Shown here in pieces: positions 36,331 through 49,148 of a stretch of DNA of 64,000 nucleotides; positions within the stretch are counted from its first letter, which is position 1; each line of letters starts with the position of its first letter. The notes below the pieces were generated by a model that was not told the DNA's origin, searched no databases, and saw only the letters and a list, made by a program, of their open reading frames with translations. The stretch comes from Drechslerella dactyloides (taxonomy: Eukaryota > Ascomycota > Orbiliomycetes > Orbiliales > Orbiliaceae): assembly GCA_020064725.1 (NCBI GenBank), contig JAGTWJ010000019.1, positions 682,001-746,000 on the forward strand, given 5' to 3'. A program made the position numbers and the translations under genes.

Positions 36331-37089
36331 ATGTCCCTCCTTCTCCACAATCTTGCGAAGCGTCAGCTCTCTCAATCATCTTTTCGAACAACATCCGTAT
36401 TCCGCAGGACAGTTGCAAGGCCACATACAACACGCATTAGTATCCCACGATCTACATTTCGGACGTCTGCCAGAATGTCGACTAAGACCGCAGTCCGTAC
36501 TGACAAGGCCCCCCCGCCGTTCCCAGTGTATAACCAGGTGGGACTCCTTCGGTACCATAAGTATCAGGCTTGGGCAGTTGCTAAATGCTTGACAAACATG
36601 ATATTACAGGCAATTGTCCACGAGAAAACCGTTTATGTTTCCGGCCAGCTAGGCATGTGCCCTGAGTCCAAGGAGATGCTCGAGGGCTCTATCTCCGTCA
36701 GGACCGTAAGTAGACGTGATTAAGACCCCGCGTTCAACTATGCACAGCTGACAAGCGAGAATGGAATGGCAGGAGCGGGCACTGAAGAACATGACCGCAG
36801 TTTTGGAAGCCGCCGGGTCATCAATGGATAATGTTCTCAAGGTCGTCGTGTTTCTCACGGATATGAAGGACTTTGCTGAGGTCAATTCCGTGTATGAGAA
36901 GTTCTTTGGCGATGTCAAGCCGGTGTGTCCACCCTTTGCTTTCGAATTTGCCTGCTTGATATAATCTGGACCACAAAGGCCTAATCTAATGCTTCTCGCG
37001 GGCATAATGTGTAGGCGAGATCCTGCATTGCCGTGCACCAGCTTCCTCTCGGAACCGACGTCGAGATCGAGTGCGTTGCACATCTCTAG
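36331..37089 (+). CDS. mmf1: RidA/YjgF/UK114-family enamine/imine deaminase, mitochondrial (Mmf1-like)
   Basis: There are four exons: 36331-36537, 36610-36705, 36773-36922 and 37015-37089. They total 528 nt, giving 175 residues. Residues 1-48 are basic, serine-rich and free of acid (RRTVARPHTTRISIPRSTFR), a mitochondrial presequence. A second in-frame ATG at residue 49 (MSTKTAVRTDK) opens a protein of cytosolic size. The RidA core is complete: YNQAIVHEKTVYVSGQLGM, RTERALKNMTAVLEAAGSS, VFLTDMKDFAEVN, and the active-site arginine in ARSCIAVHQLPLG followed by VEIECVAHL. These trimers hydrolyse 2-aminoacrylate and related imines released by PLP enzymes such as serine/threonine dehydratase. This protects PLP enzymes and branched-chain amino acid synthesis. 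All splice joints fall on codon boundaries. Confidence 0.93.
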
Positions 37090-38421
37090 TAAGTATGGTA
37101 GGTTTCACATTATCTCGCCCCGATGCTTGAGAACATCATCCTGCTGGTATCTTACCTGGCCTGTTGGGTTGAATTCAATAATCCGGAAGCTAATTCGCCC
37201 AAGCAACAAACCACAGATTACAAATAGAATCCCCAGACCAAAAATATAGAGGCCTGGTCGGAATCTTTTCGCAGCTTGTATAATATGCGCAGCTAGCTCG
37301 CTCCCGTTTCCGCCAGCCGGTTGCACAGCTGCCGTTGCACAGTACATACATAACTTCATGTCGTACATAACATACATAAACGAGCGCAACATGGGTATCA
37401 GAGCCCGCACGCACAAGGGATTGCATAGATTGTTTATCGGGAAGCGAGAAACGGGCTTCCCTCCATGGCGTCCATGCAAGCCGCCGGATGCTGTGTTCGC
37501 CAATTTAGATGCCTTGCTTAATCCTTATAGCTCCGAGGAAGCCGTGCTGCCTAATCTCCGAGTGGAAGTGGTCATGCATGCACGAGCGGCGCCACCAATT
37601 CAAGCTCTGCGTAGGCTGCAGCCTTGACGACGGCTCGCATAGTAACCGGGTATCTAACTGCGAGCTCTTGAGCTTCCAATGCGCCATAGCAATAGCTTTA
37701 GCTGCAGCTAGCTGCGGTGGTGGAGGCTGGTATGGTGTCATGGGAATGAGGTCTGGTACTGGTACTGGTACCACTGCGAAGTGTGAACTGTTGATAACTC
37801 TGTGTGTGTATGCCGGCATCTGTAGTGCTAGCTGAACTATAGATATAGCGTATAGCAGGTTGGTCAGCAACGAAAAATTTGCAGGCGTGCGGGGAAATAT
37901 CCGTTGCGATCGCGACGTATACGATGCTGTGCTCTCCTGCTCATACAGCTCGGCGCACAGCTAGTGCGACTGCGATTGCGACTACTAGCCCCCATTGCGA
38001 TAGTGGTCAGAGCATCATTGTGAGGAGGAGCGAGCCCGATGGCAGCGAGAAGTACAATGTCGCATTCGGGGTCATGGTTTGCTCTCTAGACGCATATGTA
38101 GCTGCGTATACGACCAAGGTCTCAAGGCTAATTTCGTTACCATTACTCAATTTTCATTTAGCTGAGGATGGTGGACCCACCTCTCTTGATGGCCACCCAA
38201 CGTTTGTGTAGCTTGTTGCCCTCCGCCTCGTGGGTTTTGCTTGCGATGTCTAGAGGTCACATATAAGGCCTAGGTAGTTAAAAGCTAAGTTACCTGATAT
38301 ATACTTAACAGATGCTACATAGTTGAAATTCTGAGTACTGCATAGATGTCTAACGCATGTTAATTAACTGAGCATACTACTGTTTTCTAGCGGTAATAAA
38401 CTTCCAACGTCCTATAACCGA
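37090..38421. other. Convergent intergenic region, RidA-family gene to SPRY gene
   Basis: This 1.3 kb spacer lies between convergent genes. I recognise no gene. It has one TGCATGCA at 37575 and A/T-rich sequence near 38280-38400 that probably holds the SPRY gene's 3' end. Confidence 0.4.
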
Positions 38422-39625
38422 TCACTGAAATTGAATCGTAGAATCTTGCCACTCGTGATACCCGAAATCTACCTCAAACTCCACTTTCCCGAACACCCCC
38501 ACGGCCGCATACAGATCGTTATCACCCATTAAACCGGCGACGCTGCCCCCGCCATTTTCCCTGCTCGTATCTTCCATGTCGACAGCCTCATCAATCATCC
38601 AGCTCCCTGCCTCCCTTCCGTCTCGCGTTAAAAATGCTTGCGCCATACCCATCCTAAACCTGATCCCAAGTCCAATTGTTTCCCGGTCTCTGAACGTCTC
38701 TGTAAACTTTCTTCCGCCGTATGGATCGTTGATGTATCTGTTGCCATCGTCTGAATGGATGGCTAGCCCACCACGATGCCAGCCCGGTAGTCTGAACGGT
38801 GGGGTTGGCACGTTCACAAACCCGATTGCTACCGAAGAATCGTCCTTCAGATACTTGATCCGGATCTCGTAGTAGATGGTCTTATATGCTTTCTCGCGAG
38901 GAAAATGGGCCTGATGACTGAAGAGTGGCAAGCCACTCAGTAAGGTTGTATCTTGAGTGTCCCCGTGGGTATGGACTTTGAAGCAAGTCGGAGAGATCTG
39001 CTCCAGGTGGCCGGAGAAGTTCGCAGGCTGGAAGAGCCCAACTTCCCCGCGTTTGATCCTGTCCAGAGCCTCTGGTGGTTGGAAAGAAGGGGGGTAGACC
39101 GGATTCTGGCGACAGTAGTCGTGCCCGGCTTCGGCTTCATCCTCGCTCGCGTTTAAGCCTTGTGAGTTCTGTTGGGACCGTACCGGCGGTACCGGAGGTG
39201 GGGCATTTCCGAAGAGAATGTAGCCGGGTGGTGGACCTGGTGGGGGACCAAATGAACCGTAGTTTGGTGCGCCGGAGGAGCCACCGATTTCGTCAAATCC
39301 GGGAGGTGGACCGGGCGGCGGTCTAGAGAGTCCGGGGTCTCAGCTAGTCTTCCGCCACTGTTGATTCTGAGGGGTTTGGTATTGACACTTACACGTCGTA
39401 GTAGTGACCCGAGGGTGGCGGCCCGGAAGGCGGTTGGTCGTACCCGGGGGGAATACCCGATGGCGGTGGGTATTCTTCCTGCTTCTTGCCTTTTCCCTTA
39501 TTCTCGCTCGAGAGATGGGAGTAGTCGTCCGAGGGGGGAGGTGCGGAATAATTCGAGGAGCTGCCCTGGAGGTGGGAGAAGTCTTGCTGCTTATCCTTCC
39601 CCTTGAGCTTTGAGAAGAGTCCCAT
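38422..39625 (-). CDS. SPRY-domain protein
   Basis: There are two exons, 39625-39393 and 39322-38422, with a 70-nt intron (GTAAGT...CTCTAG). They total 1134 nt, giving 377 residues. The first 160 residues are disordered, with proline/glycine/tyrosine repeats (YPPPSGIPPGYDQPPSGPPP, then PPPGPPPGYILFG). The C-terminal half is a SPRY/B30.2 domain: IYYEIRIKYLKDDSSVAIGF, GWHRGGLAIHSDDGNRYIND, GLGIRFRMGMAQAFLTRDG, and VGVFGKVEFEVDFG at the end. Similar domains occur in the Ssh4/Ear1 adaptors of Rsp5 ubiquitin ligase and in RanBPM-like proteins. No transmembrane segment precedes the domain here, so it is not a plain Ssh4 orthologue. It probably binds a partner protein through the SPRY face; the role is unknown. 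Confidence 0.87.
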
Positions 39626-41800
39626 TGTAAAGGCCGGTCGCTCGATAGCGAGCTCGAGCAAAGCTAGGGAAGTTGGTAGATGTAGGGAAGCTTCTCGAGG
39701 AGACGGGGTTTCAGTCGTTCCAGAAGCTCCAGATCCGGCGGGTTAGCTTGAGATGGTTGGTGACCCCGCAAGGCTGAAAGCTCGAAGTGCTGTTGGTCGT
39801 CGGCCGGCGCGTTGTAAGACGTTGCGGCTCACGGATCCAGGCAGCCTCCCGCCGCACTCCCTGCCACATCGAACGGTCGGTGCTTCGGCATTCAATTCTC
39901 GCCCCACAGCCCTTTCCGGAGTTTACCAACTGGACGGATGAGAAGGTCAGAAGGGCCCAAGGATAGGCAGGGTATTTCATCCCATCGAGCTCAGCTAACT
40001 AGGCCGGATGAAGCAGGCACGGCCGCCGCCGGACTTCGCTCGTGTTTATCTGAGTCGCCTTCCGCCGGTTTCGATCACATTCACTTCATGAACCAGCCTT
40101 CAAAATGAGGGGAACTTGGCCGGATTCCTTCGCCCTCAGCGACCGATCGACGTCTAGCGAGGCCTGCATTGGTATCGCAAGCTTGCGATTCTCGCTGTCG
40201 TCTGTGAGATCCTGGTCTCGATTCCCAAAAACGGGTCGCGGACGCCGCCAATGGGAGGCGTAGACAACGCGTGGTGGGCATTCACAGCCGACGCCTCCCA
40301 GTTCTACCGATGGAACTAGAACCCAATCCACGACCCGGGGATCGCGGAAGCCTAGAAATTCGCAATCGCTAGACAGCGACAAAGCCGAGGCAGGGAATTC
40401 ATATCTGCAGCCCGGCATCAACGGGCCATGAATTTGAAATTGAACCTTGGGTGAATATTTCGCCTGGCCTGTTCACAAGGGAACTACATCTCGCAAACAG
40501 GCGAGCAGGGGCAGGGAACACGCTGTTGCGGGGAGCACAGGATCCCCGGATTCTTCACGTTCCATGTGGAAGGTCGACTGGTCATGTGCGCATTTTGGAC
40601 TCCGCGACGATGTTTAGGACAATTATATATTGACAGCATTGTCGACTAATGCTGCGGGCCGATGTTCATCGCTGTTTTCTTTCGAACCTGCTGGCCTTGC
40701 CCGCGGCCTTAATCCGCAATCCAACGACGTCTTATGCGAAACATCCCGAAGTCTACGTTCGCCATACGAGCTTTGCCCCATAACTACAATCTCCTACTTG
40801 GCCCGACCGGCCTGCAGGCATTAAGGGCAATCATAACTGCTTACTACGCATTTGGTTGTCTGGGGAGACCTTTCGGATCCAATTCAACATCATTTCGATC
40901 AAGCTTCAACACGGTCTCATCCCCTGATCGTTGTTACGTGGCTGGCTGATATTGAGGTTCCTGCATCAAATCTCTTATCATCCTGCAGCTGTCTTGATAC
41001 TGCTATTGATACCAAACTCGAGAAATCCAATATCTTCACGCCCACCTGACGGAGCAACCTAGTGGATGCAGTCTCCACGAGACACCAGCGTAATATCTTC
41101 TTTCGACAAATTTTTCATGCTAGAATCACCTCTTTCTCGCAAAACTTGCCACGGATCTAGCTTGAAAGCGAATAGCTCCGTTTTCCGGTTTCTCTAGAAC
41201 TTGTGAATCTGTTCGGTTAGAATATTTTGCATATCTCGGCTCCGTCCGTATCAGGACGACCTTCGCAAGATATCAGAGTTCGCCTCCTCAACCCATCGTG
41301 GTCCCGCTCCTCGACGGAACTCTCAAAGCCCAGACCGCATGAACACTGCTGGAAAGAGCAATCGGATCCGATGTATGTCTCCATGCGTTAATCGCCCTTT
41401 GGACAGAGCATGTTTGTTGAGGTGCAAGAGCTGATTGTTGTTTATAAGAGTATACTACTCCCAGAGGGCTTTGAGGCGTTACCTAGGACGCATGTACCTG
41501 GTAGTATAGATAAACTAACAGATTACCTCGTGCTGGTCTTTCGAGGTTTATAATTATAACTAAATCTCGAATGCACGATTGACACCGTTTGCTCCCCAAC
41601 CGATTCCAGCATCACCAGTACTGCAGTTCGACTTGAGAGTTATTTCGATTCCTCCAGGGGTATTGAAATACTAACTTCGCAGCAGCTAAGCTCAGCTGCA
41701 GGCTGCCGCCTTCACCGGGCCACTGCATCGATAGCTTGATTTTAAGATCTAGTATCGACCAATAACACCAACAGCCCACTTCGTAGCCGATCCAATCACC
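39626..41800. other. 2.2 kb intergenic region, SPRY gene to patatin-like gene
   Basis: The stretch holds the promoters of two divergent genes. A minus-strand frame with ATG at 40418 and stop at 40086 (110 residues, C and W present, no known domain) is the only candidate. It could be a small gene or lie in the SPRY gene's 5' leader, and I do not call it. The rest shows no coding signs. Confidence 0.4.
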
Positions 41801-44173
41801 ATGGACCTCAAGAAAGAACTTGAAGCTTTGGCGTACACAGACCCTCCCCATTACTTAACGCCTCCACACGAGCTCGAAATACTAAATCAACCCAACTCCC
41901 GTAGATTATCTTACATTCACGCAAGCGCACCGCCTTTGCGCTTGCTGTCGCTCGGTAAAAAAATGGACCCGGCGAATCAATACTCTCATTTTTTTTTTCT
42001 AAGAAAATATTTTGGCTGACCTAATCATCTATCGGATAGATGGAGGAGGTGTGAAGGGCTATTCTTCGCTCTTGCTGCTGCAGGAACTCAGTGAGTTTGA
42101 ATTCGGACAATCCATTCCTGGAAGCTTAGATGCTGATACTTGGTCCAGTGTACAGAGTATTCATTGAAATAAATGGACGGCCGCCGCAGATGCATGAGAT
42201 ACCGTTGCCATGCGATCATTTCGATCTGGTAAGACCCTCCCCCCAAGTTTACTCGAGTCGCGAGGATTATACCTTCTAACAGCCTGTGTAGATTGGCGGT
42301 GTTGGTACTGGCGGGTATGTAGGAAGTTTCACAACACACCGCAACTCGACACCCCCGCTAACGACTCCCTTATAATTTTTTACAGCCTGATAGCCTTGAT
42401 GTTAGGTCGCCTACGCATGGACATTGAATCATGCAAGCATCATTGGGTCAAAATGACGAAGCGTGTGTTCGAGACCGACAAGAGAATTGCGGGCATTCCC
42501 TACAAAACAACATTCTACAAAGCTTCGAAATTAGAGTCCGTTATCCGAGAAATCGTAAGAGAATATACGGTGGACGAAGCGATGTCGACAAGGTCCCACG
42601 AGAGAAACGAAAGATCGAGAGTGAGGGGCGAAAGTCGGAGAAGTGGGGAGAATACACGGAATCGACATGTCGATTTCGAAGTCGACGAACGACAGACGAA
42701 GTTTGATTCGCTCCCGAATTTGAAACCACATCGAGAGGGAGGCGAATACCATCATCATGTCCCTAGCAGGAGATCGGGAAACCCAGAAACATTGCTCTAT
42801 GATCCCAGAGAGAGTAGATGCAAGACGTAAGACTCCCTTCTATGTGGAATTGGAGATATCGGTGCTAAGCTTCATATATAGCTTCGTCGCGGCAACCTAC
42901 CAGAACTCTCCGGAAGGAGCCCCGCCTTGTCTGCTTCGGAACTACCTCTCGCTGACATCGTTAAACCCGGAGCCGAATGTCAAAATATGGGAAGCTGGTC
43001 GAGCTACAGCCGCGACCATGACGGCTTTCAAACCCATTCAAATCGGTCAGACCATCTTCCAAGACGAGGGCGCTGGCAGATACAACATTTGCCCAACGGT
43101 GATCGAAGAAGCGATGTGCAACGAGTGGCCAGGTCGATCGGTCGGCTGCGTCCTCTCGATAGGTACCGGGAAGCCGACCTCGGTCAAGCAATCCGCTCAC
43201 CAGTGGTGGGAAAGCAAGCTGCACAAGCCCTTCGATACCTTCACCGAAGCCAAACGAAGATTAATGTACAAGACACACCTCAGCGATGTTACCCATCAGA
43301 TGCTTATTGGGCAGGGGCCCGACAGCCTTGATAAATGGAACATTCACCGGGACGACTATTTTAGGTTGAATGTCGACATGGGCGAGAGCGATTTCGCCAT
43401 GAACGAATGGCAGAAGCTCTCCGACATCAGCACCATCACAAGACGGTGGCTATCGAGCAATGAAGGCAAGCAGATGATTGGGAACTGTGCTCTTAAACTG
43501 GCTACTATCTGGAGGGCTAGAAACGTCAGTCTTATATCTCCTTCCTCTCTCTGTGCGAAAAACCAATGCCAACTAACTCTAGTACGCCCAGATTCCGCCG
43601 CCAAAGTCACCCCTCCGCCCCTTACCACTCATGGCCGAACTCCCCGTGGAGCCGATAACCCCTTTGATCACCCGACCGGCCTCGGCGCAGGCTCAGGCTA
43701 CCGGCATGGAGAGTCCCCGCCCATCCAGCAGGATGCGAGCACTTTCATCAGTCCCGGACCGACAATACGCGGCTACACCAACATCGTTCTCCTATAAACC
43801 CATATCCCGCAGTAGAACTGTCCAGGCCCCACCCCGACATCACGAGGTGCACAAACACATGCACACACACTCGTTGCCCCGGGTTTCGCGCAAAGACACT
43901 TACTACACGCCGGAAGAGCACGACGACGCAGTCAAGCCGCGACCGCTTATCGTGCGACAGAGGGTTTCTACAGCGACAAACAGCACGAGTAACAGCTCCA
44001 GTTCGAGCTCCATCATGATTGACGGTGGCGTCGTTGAAATCAGAGAGGAGAGCGAGAAGAGCCACTCGAATTCCCCGACCTCGTGTGCCGCCCCTGACAG
44101 GCCGCCGGTTCCGATCAGGAGGGCATTGACAGTGGTAGAGCAGAGGCAGAACCCACCATTCCCAGATGAATGA
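41801..44173 (+). CDS. Patatin-like phospholipase domain protein lacking the nucleophilic serine
   Basis: There are seven exons: 41801-41954, 42040-42090, 42149-42228, 42292-42314, 42386-42826, 42882-43524 and 43583-44173. They total 1983 nt, giving 660 residues. The patatin fold is clear: the oxyanion-hole glycines LSLDGGGVKGYSSL (DGGG at 52-55), the strand-turn-helix IGGVGTGGLIALMLGRLRM (96-114), and FKPIQIGQTIFQDEGAG with the second catalytic residue as Asp311. The usual nucleophile elbow of this family is GTSTGG; here it reads GVGTGG, so residue 100 is glycine where serine should be. The Asp motif also reads DEG rather than DGG/DGA. A charged, arginine-rich insert (about 175-240) and a disordered serine/histidine-rich tail of about 190 residues follow. 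Fungal patatin proteins hydrolyse acyl lipids or act as effector domains in immune-like proteins. This one is likely inactive as a lipase. Every intron has GT-AG ends, and intron 6 has AACTAAC. Confidence 0.87.
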
Positions 44174-46998
44174 GGTCATTCTCTGGTATTTTTTCTAGTG
44201 GCAGCTTCGAGTTAGGTTGTATATACATTGCGGGTGAATCGGTTCCGGAGTTTGGGAATTTTGCGTAATCTGGGTCGGGTCGCGTTGAAAACGGTTACCA
44301 TTTTTTTATTCTGTCAACCATTTTTCTTAATTTGTGATGTTGACCATCCATGCATATGCATGCATCGCGAGCCGCGAGTTCGGAAGATATACTAAGACTT
44401 TTTTTTTTGGATCGATGGTCTATCTTTACTCGGCTGCATATTGACTTCTACAATTCTCTGATATATTATGACGCTCTTTTTGCGATCCAATTATCTGTAT
44501 CATACTTGTTACCTAGTTTGTTTTATAACGTTCATAATCGCCTGGAACGACATATTTAATGGCCTTTAATGCCGATTCTCAACTATCCGAAGCAACTTCG
44601 ACAAGCTATTCATAGATTGGTGCACTGGGCAGGATTGATTTACCGATATAGCGTCTTCTAGAAGTCTCGGCTTGAGTCCCAAAGCGGTAATGTTAAGATG
44701 GAAGTCGATGGATGGAAACAGCAAAATTTTCCGCGTCCTCAGATATATATATCGACGCGAGCCGATTTAGGGCATCGATAGACTTAACGGTCGTGTTCTA
44801 AATCAAGGTGCATACCGTTGCAAATTATTATTATGCGAGCTTACAGATGCCCATTTTCGATATTTTGTTGCTCGGCTCGCATGAGGGGTTGCGCATGTGG
44901 ATTTCTATGGCTTCCGTCTGGGGTATCAGCCCGATTCGATGAACATATGCTGTTGCATATACAAAATTTGCATCGCCTATAACTGAAGGGTGCTCGGATT
45001 AGCGGTTGTGGACGATATCCAGGTTTATAATTTGGACCGGTATTCCGGCGTACTGGGTATGCAATTGAGGACAGCAAATACAAATGCAGGACGCCTACTT
45101 TTGCGTCATAAACCGGCTTCCGACAAGTAATCCTTCTCTCTGAACTTGCCGACGGGAACTGGATTGAAGGGCGGGTAGCAAAATTAACCACGACGTAGAC
45201 ACTGGTTATAATGGTTAGTACGTATGTATGAAAACGTCAAACGCCTAATTATACGTTAGGTCGCCTCGTTCTCCTTTACATAACATATGGTCGGCCGTCG
45301 GTACAATACGCGATGCATCGATGGACGTTCATATCCACATCCTGATTCTGATTAATAGCTCTATGTTATTGCAGATAGATGGTGAGAAGGAAGATGCACA
45401 TGGTGTGAACTTGGAAACTTATGTCGTTCGCTCCGCGGATCAGAAGCGAATCTTATTGCTTGAATCAGTCCCCCGCTATACGTACATGCATGCAAACATG
45501 CAGCCAGTTAACCAGCTTTATTTTCCGCAAACAGGACCTCTCCGTATACATGTTCTATGTGAATATCATTTATGATCTGGAGACAGATAGTATTTCCGAT
45601 ACATCGATACTATGACGTAAGTTTCAGCTGTCGGCAGGCCGTTCTCCGGCTTTGCGACGCTGGTGCTTATTCCGGCTGATTGGCCGTCCGAATCTATAAC
45701 TGTGAAACGTTGTGTAGCCACGCCATTTTATATTTCACGGGAAAATGTCCACGAATCGCAGGGTTTGAATTCAAGACATCGAACCTACATCGAGGCGGTA
45801 TCCCGCGGGCTGGGAGTTTGCGAGACCGGGGATCCACCGGCCGATCTCTCATTGTGTCCATTGATAACAGGATAAGAAGACTTGACCTTGGAAATGTGAG
45901 TACGTAATTGCCGGCACCGCTGGTCTCGTAAACCAGTCCGACCCGGAGTGGAGTTTGGTATTAGTATATACTACGATATCAATAACCCTGCTTCTACACA
46001 ATCGTCCTCTCCGTTTCCGGCACCGCCATAACTAATGGCGAACGATACCGACAAGATACCCTGTGGCCTGATTCGTGCATCCATCTCGAGTTCCCGCAGC
46101 TTCGAGCATCGTGGCGCATAAAAACCAGCTATATATCAAGCTAGCTATCGCATCTCGGTAGACGATATATACAGACATGTATACCGGCGACGACATGGCC
46201 TTGGGCGAACTTTTGTCTTCGAAATGTGTACCACGAGGTTAACGTTCTCGAGTCAGGATAGACCTTGCCGTTTTCGAAACGACAGGTCTCTGTTGGTAGC
46301 GGTACTTTGTCGACGTGCAGCTATTGTCGCTGGGTGAAGATGTCGATTATTGACATTTTTGGCCGCAGATGTCGCGTGGAGATTCCCGATGGGGGCGTCG
46401 AGAGCATTTACATGCGTGCGGCTAAATGGTGTCGACGCACATATGTACTGTACATGTACGTTGTATTTTCAAGTTAGGCTGTTGCCACATATTACTAGCC
46501 GGATTAGTGATCTAGCGTCGAGACGTTTTCGGTGGTCTCGTGAGGCTTTGAGTGAGGATATCGACATTACAAACTTCTCGAATTTGTACGATAACAGACT
46601 ACTGATACCGGAATGTCTGTGCAGACGAAAAAGACTATCATGCCTGGGCCTAGGCGAGCGGGCTCCGGGATAGATGTGCGATACTAGCAATAACTTGAAA
46701 TCGTTGGGAAGACGCATGGGACTTGCTGCATCGCTAAAACGAAATAGTTGACGGAAATAGTTAAGGGATTACAATACGATAGAAAAGAGGGAATAGCAGA
46801 GATAGCTAAGTGAAATTATGCGAACCGTACAAACGAAACTCCGTAGACCGATCCCGTATCGATGAACTCCGGCTGGACGAAACTACCTTGAAACCACTTC
46901 ATGCCAAGAGAAACAACAAAAAAGTAACTGATAACCGACGCCGGTGAATGAGATCGATAACTAGCAAAGAAGACACCGAATGAGGGGATACGTCGCTA
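44174..46998. other. 2.8 kb convergent intergenic region
   Basis: The patatin-like gene and esa1 converge on this stretch. I find no gene. It carries two TGCATGCA palindromes (44358, 45487), T-rich tracts just after the patatin stop and several TACATGTA-like palindromes. Confidence 0.4.
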
Positions 46999-48851
<1,853 letters not shown>

Positions 48852-49148
48852 GATGTCTGTATAGCCCGCTTTGCAGGGGTCCTGTAGATGTGATTTTTAG
48901 GATGCTATGTCGAGTCGCTGGCGCGCTATCGGAGGGATCTTGCTGCAACTTAATAACTGGGCTCTCGGAGGTGGTGCGGTTTGTTTGGAGGCGATCCGTT
49001 TGGCCAGGCAGGGAAAGCTGAGAGCTGCTGTTTTTGTGCCGAACGCAAACAGAACCGCAGTCACGTGGTCGACCGAACGTTCTCCAACGCGTCTTCCACG
49101 CGGCGAGCAGGAGCGCCCTCGTCGACCAGATATCAACGTGCCGATAGG
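48852..49148. promoter_or_regulatory. Shared divergent promoter, esa1 / pol32
   Basis: The start codons of two divergent genes lie 297 bases apart. No strong TATA box is visible on either strand. The sequence is G/C-balanced, in keeping with constitutive bidirectional promoters. Confidence 0.5.

Noticed and set aside
38422..39625. Calling the SPRY protein an Ssh4/Ear1 orthologue
   Set aside because: No transmembrane segment precedes the SPRY domain, and the N-terminus is a proline/glycine/tyrosine-rich disordered region.
40086..40421. 110-codon minus-strand frame upstream of the SPRY gene
   Set aside because: It has an ATG and ordinary composition but no recognisable domain, and may lie in a 5' leader; not enough to call a gene.
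41955..42039. Stop codon after exon 1 of the patatin-like gene, suggesting a pseudogene
   Set aside because: It lies in an intron (GTAAAA...GATAG); splicing restores LSLDGGGVKG exactly, so the gene is intact apart from the serine change.
42091..42160. Use of the TACAG acceptor four bases past 42152 in the patatin-like gene
   Set aside because: It gives an early stop; the GTCCAG acceptor at 42148 gives the expected ELMYRVFIEI reading.
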